The notes beneath the pieces are model-generated. The model saw nothing but the letters and a program-made list of their open reading frames with translations. It was not told the DNA's origin and did no database searches. From Chara braunii (lineage: Eukaryota > Streptophyta > Charophyceae > Charales > Characeae): 22,690 nt of DNA. Numbering within the stretch: the stretch's first letter is position 1; each line of letters opens with the position of its first letter. Positions 1-9,840 of this stretch are shown one piece after another. The translations under genes were made by a program, and so were the position numbers. The DNA is taken from positions 381,513 through 404,202 of the forward strand of contig BFEA01000656.1 of assembly GCA_003427395.1 (NCBI GenBank), in the 5' to 3' direction.

Positions 1-241
1 ATGGCAACAGTTATGCTCCCGTGCCCACTCATCGTCTGCGTGGGACTTTCCCGACCCTGGTCGAAGGTCCAAAAAAGAAAGAAGTGAGGGCATCCGTGCA
101 ACTTGCCCGGCCGACCCAACCCCATGTTCCTCACCCGACCAACTCGTCCAAACCCGTGAAGCAGCATCGCACAGAAAGTCGCGAGGTTATAGAAAATAGT
201 TCGTCACATATGTGACGCCCAGGGGGTTCCAATCTTGAGCA
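1..241 (-). repeat. Partial 3' LTR of the gypsy element
   Basis: This is the last 241 bp (plus-strand right edge) of an LTR, ending in TGAGCA at 236-241. It aligns without gaps to 9474-9714. The remainder lies outside the window, so a target-site duplication cannot be checked. Confidence 0.85.
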
Positions 242-260
242 AGCTCCTTCTTGCTCTCTC
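242..260 (-). other. Polypurine tract of the gypsy element
   Basis: The minus strand here is almost all purine (GAGAGAGCAAGAAGGAGCT) and directly abuts the LTR edge at 241. That is where plus-strand DNA synthesis of an LTR element is primed. The second copy has the same tract at 9715-9733 with one change. It is interrupted by pyrimidines, so the exact primer is uncertain. Confidence 0.6.
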
Positions 261-367
261 ATCAGGCGTCAACCCGTGATCCGAGGATCCACGTGGAGCT
301 TGCACGTGCCACTTACCGTAAGATCCGAGTGTGGAAGTCATCCATCGTAGCATTCGTGCGCTCAATC

Positions 368-1987
368 CTAAACGTTACTTGGGAAAGGCAATCTGATGAC
401 GGGCGGAGGCGGTGGTGGATGGATTTGCGGAAGGGGAGGCATGAAGCGACGGATTTCTTTGTCGCCAGTGGGGAGCGGGACATAGTAGACAGTGCGATGG
501 ATACGGGGAAAATGTGGGTGTCGACGCTGGTGAGGGAGGGAGGCGAGGTAGTCGGGGTAGAGAGTGCAGAGGGTGCGGCGGATGGCAGCGCGAAAATCTT
601 CATACTCTTCGCACACAGGGATTGTGCCCGCTATCATGCAATAAAGCTCTGTATTATTAAATTCCTGCCAATCTACGCTAAAGAGAAGGACATGGAGGGG
701 GAAAGAGGTGACGAGTGAGCGAGTGGTAGCATGTGGGAAGATAGTGACCAGGAGGCGGGTGGAGTAGAGATGGTGGAAGAGGGAAGGCAGGAAGGGGTGC
801 CATCCGTCAGGGAATGGGGGTCGGCCTATGAGCTGCTGAAGGGTGAGGAAGTCACGGGGATGGCGGGATAATGACCGGGGACGAAGCTCGAGCGCCCGCA
901 TCTTGACGTAGGCGAAGGTTGGGTCGTGGAAAGGATTGAGCCAGCGATTCACTTCTTCGGCAGCGTCGGCTTCCCGATCCTCTGTAGTGGCGCCTCCATT
1001 TCTCTCGATCTCCTCCTGTGGCAGCTCTGGATTGAGCACCGGATCGCCCTGCAGCAGTTGCGGCAGCGGCCCCTCTAATTCCTCGATCGGCCGCTTGCTT
1101 TCCATTGCTGCCCGTCTTCTCTGCGCCACGACCTCTTTCTCCTCTCTGCTCAGCTCAGTAGGACCACTCGATTCACCCGATCCTCCCTCTTCCTCCTCAG
1201 ACTCCTCCAGTCCCGGGCTGGCCTCTTCCGACTTGGCGTCCTCCAATTCGTGATAATCGGGATCGTCTGACCCAGCCTACAATTCCTCCTCCTCAAGCGT
1301 TTCCTCTCCTTTTGTGTACTGAAGATGATCGTCCTTCAGGATCCCGTCTTCGACTTCTTCTTCTTCCTCTTCCTCCTCTCCGGCTTCCTCGCTGGTTTCT
1401 CCTACGTTCACTCGCCGGATGAGAGGGTCCCAGAGGGAAAGATCAGTGACGTCGATGACCAGGTAAGCGCACTCAGAGGGGTAGTAGCAGTTATCCTTGT
1501 CAAGCTCCGTACACGTAAACCACAGGAGATGGGGGACCAAGGTACAAGCGAGCGTGGCCGTCCCTGGCCTCTCGTCACAACGCGAAAGGATCTCGAAAGG
1601 CAGACCGTCCAGTAGTTGGGCCAAAAACACCAGCAACTCGTCCGTAATCGAAACCAGGTGACTGTCACGCACTTCCCCGAATAGGATCCCCAAAAGCTCT
1701 CCCTCCATGTCCGTTCTCCAAGCCTGGATGATGAACAACTCCACCCCGTCGTCCGGGATCTCATCCTCCTCGCTCTTGTCAGCAGGCTCCGCCCAATGGA
1801 AGATGACTTCGAGGAGGCAGAAGTTGAGTGCCACGTAAGTGTGCCACCACTGTGCCCACTTAGCCGCGTCCAGAATCGGCACGTCCAACTGCCTGATTCT
1901 GAAGGGTAGAGCGGTGTCCACAACAGACTGCCAAAACATAGGAGTATCGGATGGGAGGTCGAAGGTGGAGAGGCAGTAACGGTTCAT
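368..1987 (-). pseudogene. Extra ORF B of the gypsy element, downstream of integrase (one stop codon)
   Basis: About 540 codons on the minus strand from ATG at 1987-1985 to TAG at 370-368, in one frame except for a TAG at 1279-1277. The start overlaps the stop of ORF A in an ATGA. The N-terminal ~200 residues are mixed and globular-looking (LPSDTPMFWQ, RQLDVPILDAAKWAQWW). They are followed by a very acidic Glu-run segment, a Ser/Glu-rich stretch, then a hydrophobic and basic part ending in a proline run. I see no signal peptide, clear transmembrane helix or furin-like site, so its position matches env but its content does not. A diverged copy lies at 9841-11459. I do not recognise a family. 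A role in packaging, movement or chromatin targeting would be guesswork. Confidence 0.6.
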
Positions 1988-2468
1988 TGAGGCGGGGCGA
2001 AAGGACGAAGCACCGGGAGGAGGACCTCTGGCGCGGTGGAGGAGACCTGAAGCTGGAGATCGACATCTTTGTTTGTCACGATGCGATCGCGAGGCCGAGC
2101 CAGTAATCGCACCCACGCAGTCGTGATATTCGTTGCCCAGCCCCGCAGCTGCCGGAAAATCTCAGTATGCCTCGCTGGATGCAGCGCCGTGATGTCGCCT
2201 GTGAAGACGACACGACAATGACGGACACGTGGCTCTCGCCAGGTGGAGACAGGCGTAGGAAGGCCGACACTTCGGCCAATACACGTGCCGCCTCGGCCTG
2301 CGTAAATCGAAAATCCGCCGCCGCGTGGATGGCTGATGTACTGAAGAAGGTTGTGAACCGAAGAAGATCGGGACTCAGTCGAGGACGTTGCACTTGCCGG
2401 ATCGCAGAGATGGTTCCCCCGGGTACCATTAGCCGCTCGCCGATGACTTGTTCGGTGGAAAAGCTCAT
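1984..2468 (-). pseudogene. Extra ORF A of the gypsy element (frameshifted)
   Basis: About 160 codons on the minus strand from ATG at 2468-2466 to TGA at 1986-1984. It starts about 100 bp after the integrase stop. Relative to the second copy at 11456-11779, this copy has five extra bases near 2210, which break the frame between the halves reading FLRLSPPGESHVSVIVV and ALHPARHTEIFRQLRGW. Its TGA overlaps the ATG of ORF B by four bases in both copies, so the arrangement predates the duplication. No zinc finger, protease, dUTPase or membrane motif is visible and I cannot assign a function. Confidence 0.55.
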
Positions 2469-2563
2469 GGTGATGACGAAGGAGACGAGGGTTGAGAAGA
2501 AGAGGGATCAAGGTGGTTGAGACGGTCGTCTTCCTCCTCGAGATCGAGGGACGACGTAGATGA

Positions 2564-3880
2564 TTAAAGAGAAGGGGAAGAGTGGAGAGGACGAAGGTAG
2601 GACACGTGTCGAATGATCGGGCGAGCCGATCGACTTCCCAACACCTCCTGCGCGAGTCGCACTGTGTTCACTCTGCTAGGACCGAGCTCGACAACGCGAA
2701 ATCGCCCGAAGAATCGTGGCGCTAACTTACCCTGACAAGCACATTTCCTCACCTGAACCATGTCCCCTAATTTATAATGGGGCCGAGGACGTTCCCATTT
2801 CGGGCCTCGTAACTCCGGACCTGGCATCCGTGGGCCATTTCAGTCATCCGTTGTCTTTTTCGGGCTAATCGGGGGAGGGCCTTCTCCATTAATTCCAGGT
2901 GGCGTTGGGCCTTATCTTTGATCGTCGCTCTAGTGGCCCGTCACGGAAGGGTCGTTTCATCATTTAGGCTCAGTAGGGCTACACAGGCCACACTATTGGT
3001 CCGTAATTGGAAGGGGGTCAGGCCGGTAGACTCGTGGGGTGTCCCTCAATGAATAGCTAGGATGTGGTCTACGATATCGGGCCAAGGTCTGGTATCTTTC
3101 GCCGCGATATTACGCCGTAATGCTGTCTTAATTACTCGGTTGGCATTTTCTACCAGTCTGTTTGATTGTGACATATGATGAGTAGTATTGCGGACTGAGA
3201 CACCATGTAGGAGCAGATTCCTCAAGACTTCCCCTCAGAATTCTGCCCCGTTGTCGGTTGAGATCTCCTCTGTGTCCTGATGCATCCCGAGAAAACGGTT
3301 GACATATCGTGCGATTCCCGCCGCCTCTCGCTTACAAGGATACGCCTCAATCCATTTCGAAAAGTGATCCACAAACACCAAAAGAAGTGAATATTAACAG
3401 CTATTTGGTCCAGGGGGTACGACAATATCTGTGGTATCCATGCTGACTCTCTGGAACGGCCGTTCAACTATAGTGGGCACCATCGATCTAGGCAGCTGAA
3501 TCGGCGCCTTGTCGGCGGCACAGACGGACATTTTCGGACGATGAATTTAACATCATCGCGAATATTGGACCAATACCATTCGTTTTTATCGATCGCCGCC
3601 TCCGTGATCCGGACGGCGAAGTGAGCCGCAGTTTCCTCGTGGGCCGACTTGACCCAGTCATACCTCATGAACGGATGAGGCACGGACATCCAAATCCCAC
3701 TACCATCCGTCTTTCGCTTTTCTAACCGTCCCTCATTCCATCGGTAGTCCCGTGCCCTCTCATTGGCCCTCCTCCGGTCCTCCTTAGTGAAGTCTTGGAG
3801 GGAGTTCCCAACCACCGTAGCTATCAAGACGACATTTGTCCATACCTCGGCCCGTCTAAATCGTCGGGTCTTTTCCAACC
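2564..3880 (-). pseudogene. Integrase of the gypsy element (several stops and frameshifts)
   Basis: This region would insert element cDNA into chromosomes. The N-terminal zinc-binding domain is seen as H-x5-H (codons 3641-3639 and 3623-3621) followed by two cysteines (3530-3528, 3522-3520), with a one-base loss between them. The catalytic core shows Asp in SMDTTDIV (3441-3424), Asp in STDNGAEF (GAC at 3255-3253) and Glu in LVENANRV (GAA at 3150-3148). The D-to-E spacing is 34 residues, one short of the usual 35. The C-terminal SH3-like part (KLAPRFFGRFRVVE, then HVSYLRPL) occupies 2827-2564, and no chromodomain follows. Stops in the core include TAA at 3396-3394 and TGA at 3237-3235, with further TGAs near 3048 and 2945. 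A frameshift near 2840 leads into the C-terminal part. It is non-functional. Confidence 0.9.
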
Positions 3881-3916
3881 CTTCCGACGTGGCTTCGAGA
3901 AATCGAGCTTCCGTCG

Positions 3917-4080
3917 GCACAAGGGACATAACCAGGGTTTACCTGTATTTCTATACTAGATGCAGGAACCATGAGCTCTGGAGACACACCGCTGACAGTC
4001 TACCCACTCGACATACCCCTCCCCACTAGGACGCATAGGGACCGAGTAGACTCTCGAGAGATTGCTTCGCAAAAATAGCA
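3917..4080 (-). pseudogene. PHD-type zinc finger between RNase H and integrase of pol
   Basis: Minus-strand cysteine and histidine codons follow the C4HC3 plan of a PHD finger: CYFC at 4080-4069, CQRC at 3997-3986, then four residues, HGSC at 3973-3962, and WLCPLC at 3934-3917. The C-x2-C-x4-H-x2-C core and the closing W-x-C-x2-C are the diagnostic part. A frameshift separates the first pair from the rest, and a TAG lies between HGSC and WLCPLC. PHD fingers in cellular proteins read histone H3 tails. In an element this could steer integration or pol binding to particular chromatin, which is inference. An unrelated C4HC3 zinc module is the main alternative. Confidence 0.7.
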
Positions 4081-4370
4081 AAATTTGTCGGGCATGGAAA
4101 GAAAAGAGGAAGACGAGAGGGGAGAAAGAGGACCTTCGGGATTACCTCCATGCCCCATCGCCATTGTGTCTGTCGATCACTTCTTAGAGGTCCGAGGGAG
4201 GATGGCCACCTGTTTGTACGAGGGCTGGTTGGTTCCAGTTCCTTCCACGGTGTGATCTCTTCGCCCTTGGCCACCTTGCCAGGCCGGTGCAATCGTGTCA
4301 GTCCATCAGGGTTACCGTGCTTCTTTGTCTTCCGGTGGACGATATCGAAATCGTATTCTTGTAGTCACAG
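4026..4370 (-). pseudogene. RNase H C-terminal tail and linker of pol
   Basis: After a one- or two-base frameshift near 4365, the minus strand reads on as LQEYDFDIVHRKTKKHGNPD, the usual gypsy sequence just after RNase H (compare the YDF-I-RPGK-N-ADALSR type tail). It then runs about 70 residues without a recognised motif. A further shift is needed to reach the PHD-type finger, whose first cysteine pair overlaps the end of this frame in another register. Confidence 0.7.
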
Positions 4371-4713
4371 CCCAACGTCCCATCATGCCCGTGTAGTTGG
4401 TAAGCCTCTTGAGAGCCAGCAGGGGCTCATGGTCCGTGACAAGGAGGAACTTTTGTCCGTAAAAATACGGATGGAAGTGTTGAATCCCCCAAACAACCGC
4501 GTAGCATTCTCCCTGAGGAGCCGAATCGTTTCTTCTCTTGTCCGGTACCGTTCGCGAAGCGTACTCGATGACGTGTTCGCGGCCGTCTTTCCCCTTCTGA
4601 GCCAAAATAGCGGAGATTGCTTCGGGCTGCCAGTCCGTAATGAGTATGAATTGTTTCTCCGGGTCAGGCCAAATCAAAATGGGCGTTGTGGCCAAAGCCT
4701 CCTTTAAAGGTGA
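4312..4713 (-). pseudogene. RNase H domain of gypsy pol
   Basis: This domain degrades the RNA strand of the RNA/DNA hybrid during reverse transcription. The minus strand shows FILITDWQPEAISAILAQ, with the first catalytic Asp and the typical small-residue turn, then HVIEYASRTV, and later LLVTDHEPLLAL with its conserved TDH. The order and spacing match the RT_RNaseH family of Ty3/gypsy elements. It is joined to RT through a one-base insertion near 4705, where the RT frame drifts off just before the sequence ATTPILIWPDPEKQF. It is part of the same polyprotein as its neighbours. Confidence 0.93.
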
Positions 4714-5701
4714 TAAAGGCCCCTTCGCACTCGGCGTCCCAACTCAGCGGCTGGTCTTTTCGTAAAAGATTCGTTAGAGGTTGTGCGATTGCTGCGAATC
4801 CCTTGATAAATCGGCGGTAGTACGAGGCCAGCCCTAAAAAGGCCCGGACCTGCGTCAACGACGTAGGTGCGAGGGCGTCTCGAACGGCCGCGACCTTTCT
4901 CAAATCCGGTCGTAAGCGTCCCCGGGTCACCACGTATCCCAGGAACGAGATTTCTGAAAGGAAAAACTCACTTTTCTCCAACGCAATCTTGAAGCCACCA
5001 TCCTGCAACGCCCCAAGTGTCCACTCAATATGGTGTGCATGCCCGTGGAATGATTCCGAGTAGACCAGGATGTCGTCCATGTACACAATGACGCAGAAAT
5101 TAATCATGCCTTGAGTTAGCCTGGTCTTGTTGACGAAATTCTGAAACATGACGTTCATCGCTCTCTGAAAAGTAGCTGGTGCATTGCAACTTCCCATTGG
5201 GCAGCGGACCCACTGCCAGGTGCCCTCGAATAACACAAAGGCCGTCTTCGGCCGATCCTCCTCCTTGACCAGAATGTGATGAAATCCATGGCGAATATCA
5301 AACTTACTGAAATACTTAGCACACCCAATCACATCCAATAGATCATCAATCCGGGGAAGGGGGTACACATCCTTAATCGTGATATCATTCAACTTCCTGT
5401 GATCGATGCAAATGCGCATCGACGCGTTTTTCTTCGGGGCTGAGACCACAGGAAACGACCAAGATCCGGTCGCCGTTTCGATCCATTTGTTAGCCTCGAA
5501 TTCTCTGATTCTTTGCAATGCTACTCTTCGTTCCGCGAGAGAATACCGGTACGGTTTGCAGTGGATTGGCGGGTGCGTTCCGGTCTGAATTTCGTGTTGA
5601 ATGACTAACGATAGTCCGATATCTGTGTCCGCTACACTAATCGCCCCTTGATATTCGGTCAGAATATCTGCAATTAATTGATGGGTTTCATTGGGTACAT
5701 A
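4714..5701 (-). pseudogene. Reverse transcriptase of gypsy pol
   Basis: RNA-directed DNA polymerase. The minus frame continues from protease through a TAG stop at 5704-5702 and stays open to about 4670. Recognisable blocks, in order, are GSWSFPVVSAPKK, MRICIDHRKLNDITIKDVYP, LPRIDDLLDVIGCAKYFSKFD, GFHHILVKEEDRPKTAF, the palm motif VYMDDILVYS (YMDD codons at 5083-5072), and the thumb and connection sequence VRAFLGLASYYRRFIKGFA. All catalytic aspartates are present. This is the best-preserved part of the element and the best region for placing it in a phylogeny. Confidence 0.97.
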
Positions 5702-6860
5702 CTAAGGCACATGCAGCTCGTACGGCTGTCCATGTATGGTAATCGTTACGTGCTTTGTGCTTACTCCAGGGCTGCTCCCCGCAGGGGGAGCAAAGATGAA
5801 GGAGTTGTCCGATCGCCAGGAAAACACGGTGGCGATCATTTGAGCGCCTTCCTCTCGGATGGCCACGTGTTCTTCCGGGGTCACGTCATCGCTGATATCC
5901 TGCCAGCATATTGGTTTCTCGACGATTTCAATCCTGAGCTCATAAGGCGTAGAGTCGCCACGCCCAGGGGGTTCCAAAGCTTCGCTCTCGGCCCCCTGCC
6001 GCATTAATCGCACCTCCTTTCCTGAAGACAGCAAGGAGCGAGGTAGCCCTGTAATATCGCAAAATGCCCTCTTCTCCTGGTATCTTGAGAGAAGTAGGGC
6101 GGTGACTTCGTATAGGATTCGAGGGGGTTCCGAAGAATCGATCATCCGGGATACTTGTACGAGTGGTTCCCAAAAAATTAGAGCCCGAGTTGGATGGAGG
6201 TTTCTTTCCGTGACGAAGAACGTCTTCGTTATCTTTGGTCGAATGGGGTAGCGGATCAATTGGCGCGCCATATCTTGGATTGTAGGATCCGTACCATCGT
6301 CGCTGTCGGATGAGCTGCTAGATAGCTCAGGTTCTTTTCCCCTGTGGTTTTTCCCGTGACTTGGTTCCTTCCACGTGATCACCCGAAGAGGTTCCTTGAT
6401 TCCAGGCGGGGGTTTCTGAGTCGAGGGAGGTGTGGCCCGAAGGGTTAATCGCATCGGAATAACATACGATTTTCCGCCTGTGTTTCCAAGGATGACTAAT
6501 CGTCTCTCAAAGTCCAGGTTGGCTCGTAGTGCGGTGAGGGCAGGTAGTCCCAGAAGGACATCATAGGTGTTTACTTCCAGTAATACAACGTCTCCTAATG
6601 CGTGAACTTTTCCTAGTCGAAACGCGACGTTCGTCATTTTTCCTACCGCTTTGATTTTCTCTTCATCGGCGGAGACGAGATGATCTCCTTCCATCAAGGT
6701 GATCAAATCCTTCCTTCTTCCTGCCCGTTCTACGACTCTCAGGGAGATAACCCGTACCGCAGCTCCCGAATCGATAATAGCATCGTAGGGGACTCCCCAT
6801 ACCTCGATATCGCATTCCGCGGATTTCCACGGAATGGCTTTGATTCGCAAGAAATGATAA
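5702..6860 (-). pseudogene. Aspartic protease and linker of the gypsy polyprotein
   Basis: The retroviral-type aspartic protease matures the polyprotein. The catalytic triplet appears as IIDSGAAVRVIS (DSGA codons at 6772-6761, minus strand). The second conserved block is DVLLGLPALTALRANLDF, the hydrophobic-Gly turn plus the aa-x-x-D-F tail typical of gypsy proteases. About 230 residues of Ser/Asp-rich and uncharacterised linker follow (SSSSSDSDDGTDP near 6310) before the TAG at 5704-5702. The frame is continuous with gag upstream, so gag, protease and RT were probably one reading frame originally, without a programmed frameshift. Confidence 0.88.
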
Positions 6861-8414
6861 TTTTTTTGAATTATTCCTAATCGTGTTGGGTTTGAGGTAC
6901 TAGGGACGTCCGGTCTATCTTCGAGGGTCGGGGCCTTTCCTTTCTGAGCAGCTGGATTGGCGAGAGCAAATCGTTTCCAGTTTGCCTTGCAATGCTGCAA
7001 CATGCGTTCGTTGGCTTGTTCCGATATGGACAATAGGTGCCCGATGGGCAACGGAATCCGGTGATCCAGAGCTCGGACGATATCCAAAACATCGATCTCC
7101 CTAGTGACGAAGGTAGGACCACCTGACTCCATTTCTCCTGGAGAAGGTCTCCATTCAGCTATCCCTCGTTGTTCGTTAGCGGGCCGGATGGTTCTGATCA
7201 TTCCCAACATCAGAAAACCCAATGTGATGTATTGGTCAAGTGGAATAAGTTTCGCGGCTTCCTCACTAGTGGCTACCGCACTTCCTCCACCTTCCATCTC
7301 CTCAATCATCGTGCCCAGCCTCCCTGGTCCATTAGCTATCGGCGCTGCCACCACCGGGGCGGCTCCTACTCGGACTTGCGTGGGTCGGTGGGGACAGTCC
7401 CGGGCTATATGGTCGGGCTGGTGACACCTGTAGCAAACGCTTAAGTTATCTGTTGCTCTGCCCATGGCCTGAGTGGAGGCTGCTCCTTGCGTTATCGGGG
7501 CTGCTCTTACGGCAATGGGACGCATCGATCTCATTAATGATTCAATCCGAGCATTGTGCTTACGCTGCTCCTTCTTACTTTCTTGCATTAAGTTAACCAG
7601 CGTTCGAGTTAGTTACAGTATCGCGTTTGATTCGCTTGGCTTTACAGGGGGATCTGGGGGAGGCGAAGATGCAACCATTATGGGCATTCCTGTGGTTGTG
7701 TCAGGTATCAGTCTCTTAGCTACAACCTGTTCTAAGTAAGTGACGGGGCTGGAGACGAAACCCATGTTCTCAAATTTGTTTCGAAGTGCGGCCAGCTCGG
7801 TCTTCGCCCTGGCCAATTCTAAGGAATCCCCTTCCTTAGCGTGGTCCTCCCCTTCTAGGAAGCTAGCGGCAAACTTCCTCTCCCTCTCTTCCGCCCCATC
7901 CATAATCTGTTGCATAGTGTGATTGATGGGAGAAAACTGCTTTCGCAGTTTCGCCCTCATTGCCTGGCTGCGAAGCCCATCGATGAACAAACCCCTTCCG
8001 ACCTTCTCGTCCCTCGCAGATTTGACAAACAGTTTGTAAAACCTACTACGGTATTCTGTGACAGACTCGAGGGGCTTCTGAACCTGCTCTTTGATCATAA
8101 AGAAGGCCTGTTCAGGGTGGATGTAGTCGAATCTGTTCATGAAGTCCCTCTCGAAGGTCAGGAGAACTATCCAGGCGCAAGTGTTGAACCAGTGGTGTGC
8201 ACCCCCTCCCAATCTGGCGAGGATATTGATCCTGGCTTCATCGTTGTCGTACTGTTGTGCACGCAATGTGGCCAGCCATGCCCGCCAGGTGATGTGCAGG
8301 GTCAAAGAGATACAAATCTGGTGGAGCTGCAGGTGCGCAAACTCGGATTGGTGGCGCGGGAATAGGTGGACCGCCTAGCTGTACATTAACGTTTTGCGCT
8401 TGATTCACATTCAT
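6861..8414 (-). pseudogene. Gag capsid and nucleocapsid of the gypsy element (stop and frameshift)
   Basis: Gag forms the particle and packages element RNA. A plausible start is ATG at 8414-8412, giving a Pro/Ala-rich N-terminus (GGPPIPAPPIRV). A frameshift near 8300 leads into the retrotransposon gag domain, with WFNTCAWIVLLTFERDFMNRF and RFYKLFVKSARDEKVGRGLF. The next residues, FIDGLRSQAMRAKL, match the conserved F-x-GL-R end of that family. A TAA at 7615-7613 interrupts the frame, which then continues to a CCHC zinc knuckle, CYRCHQPDHIARDC (7435-7394), with exact C-x2-C-x4-H-x4-C spacing. The frame runs on into protease. Confidence 0.9.
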
Positions 8415-8557
8415 ATTGGCAGCCTGACGACCGACCGATGTGCTCCTAGTTACTATAGGATCGCGTCACTGCGCGTTCCACTGTCTAGGCCGCCCTCTGT
8501 TCGCCAGGTCGTTTGTGCGACTTACCTACTTGCTACTCTGTGAGCTCGCCACGTGTC
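8415..8557 (-). other. Untranslated leader between primer binding site and gag
   Basis: This is the 5' leader of the element, about 140 bp between the primer binding site and the proposed gag ATG. A packaging signal would be expected here, but none can be recognised by eye. Confidence 0.5.
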
Positions 8558-8570
8558 GGCTCCGATACCA
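8558..8570 (-). promoter_or_regulatory. Primer binding site for initiator tRNA-Met
   Basis: The minus strand reads TGGTATCGGAGCC. It is complementary to the 3' end of plant initiator tRNA-Met at 12 of 13 positions (the exact complement is TGGTATCAGAGCC). It lies immediately next to the LTR edge, the standard position for priming minus-strand cDNA. This fixes both the element's orientation and its LTR boundary. Confidence 0.85.
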
Positions 8571-9714
8571 AGCTCACGCCCAGCGCGACTTCCTGATCGG
8601 AGTGAAATGGGGGCCCGAAAGTGCGAAAAAGGTGTGTGCCAAGGATTTTAGGAAAGTGGGGGTGGAGTCCCAGTTCGGAACTGGGATCTCCGGTGGCAAG
8701 CTAGGGACAAAACTGCAGGGAGGTGGTCGCGGATCGCGCTTGGGTCTAGTGCTACGTAGATTAGGGTCACCACCTCTGCTGGTTCCATCGTCAGGGTCGG
8801 TCCCGTATTTGGTGTACCAGCGGGACGTTGTGGCTGTCGCTCTGTCTGAGTAATTGTTGCCGACGAACGTCACAAGTTTCGGAATCTGACGTGGCAGGCC
8901 TCAGGCGAAGACTGTGTGCCCGCCGCTCGGTTTCGGAGAGGGTTCGTCTGGTGAACCCTGCGGCTCGGTAGGGATGGTCCTGCTGGCACTCAGAACAAGG
9001 TGGGTCACGCCAATAAGGAGCCTACTTCTGCATAGCCAAGCCGCGGCGTGGGGGACACAGCCACACTCCACACATCGATCCGGTCATGCAGTCGTTTACG
9101 CCAATTGGAATGGAGGACGAGGTATGCGCGACAGAGAGGGAGAAGGCGGGGAAACACGAGAGAATCAAGGAGTACAGTTACAATTGCGCCCGCCAAAAAT
9201 TACAGTTACACACATGATTAAGGGCGTGATACAGTCATAGCCCAGTCCCCACCACGGTGAGAGGTACGCAAGCAAGAAGCGCGGTGCAACAGAAATTTCT
9301 AAGGTACTTAAATTCCTATCTAAATCCTAATTTACAAAAAGAAATTCCAAAGGGAAAACAATTCCAAGAGCCNGCGGGGGGCTCGACATCAGTTCGAAAA
9401 TTTGAAAACGACGCTCCCGCGCGACGATCACGCCAAGAATTCCCAGTTCCCACAGCAGAACAAGAAAGAAGCTATGGCAACAGTTATGCTCCCGTGCCCA
9501 CTCATCGTCTGCGTGGGACTTTCCCGACCCTGGTCGAAGGTCCAAAAAAGAAAGAAGTGAGGGCATCCNTGCAACTTGCCCGGCCGACCCAACCCCATGT
9601 TCCTCACCCGACCAACTCGTCCGAACCCGGGAAGAAGCTTCGCGCAGAAAGTCGCGAGGTTAAAGAAAATTGTTCGTCACATATGTGACGCCCAGGGGGT
9701 TCCAATCTTGAGCA
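8571..9714 (-). repeat. Complete 1144-bp LTR shared by two tandem gypsy units
   Basis: The left edge (AGCTCA, next to the primer binding site) and right edge (TGAGCA, next to the purine tract) form a 5-of-6 terminal inverted repeat, so read on the minus strand the LTR runs TGCTCA to TGAGCT. It serves as the upstream LTR of the left unit and the downstream LTR of the truncated right unit. Two ambiguous bases occur, at 9373 and 9569. Open frames inside it are chance. Confidence 0.85.
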
Positions 9715-9840
9715 AGCTCCTGCTTGCTCTCTCATCAGGCGTCGACCCGTGATCCGAGGATCCACGTGGAGCTTGCACGTGCCACTTACCGCAAGATCCG
9801 AGCGTGGAAGTCATCCATCGTAGCATTCGTGCGCTCAATC

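Larger units (their letters stand above)
1..9714 (-). mobile_element. Ty3/gypsy LTR retrotransposon, near full-length, left LTR cut by window edge
   Basis: On the minus strand the order is LTR (9714-8571), primer binding site, gag, protease, reverse transcriptase, RNase H, PHD-type finger, integrase, two extra ORFs, purine tract, LTR (241 to beyond position 1). RT-RNase H before integrase defines Ty3/gypsy rather than copia. Bases 1-241 match 9474-9714 with seven substitutions and one N by eye, as expected for two LTRs of one element that has aged. The internal region is about 8.3 kb, long for the group because of the two extra ORFs. Gag, protease and most of RT lie in one frame broken by in-frame stops; frameshifts follow in RNase H and integrase. 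The copy is dead but readable. It shares its upstream LTR with a second truncated unit to the right. Confidence 0.93.

Noticed and set aside
251-718. Plus-strand open frame across ORF B (and its twin at 9724-10191)
   Set aside because: It is antisense to ORF B, conserved only because the DNA is duplicated. It uses a non-ATG start and shows no motif.
936-1253. Ser-rich plus-strand frame (and 10461-11057)
   Set aside because: It is the complement of the Glu/Ser-coding acidic stretch of ORF B, a pure composition shadow.
368-1987. ORF B as a retroviral-type envelope gene
   Set aside because: The position fits, but there is no signal peptide, no clear transmembrane anchor, no cleavage site, and a long acidic tract instead.
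8914-9688. Open frames inside the 1144-bp LTR
   Set aside because: The LTR boundaries are supported by the primer binding site and purine tract, and the frames have no recognisable domains.
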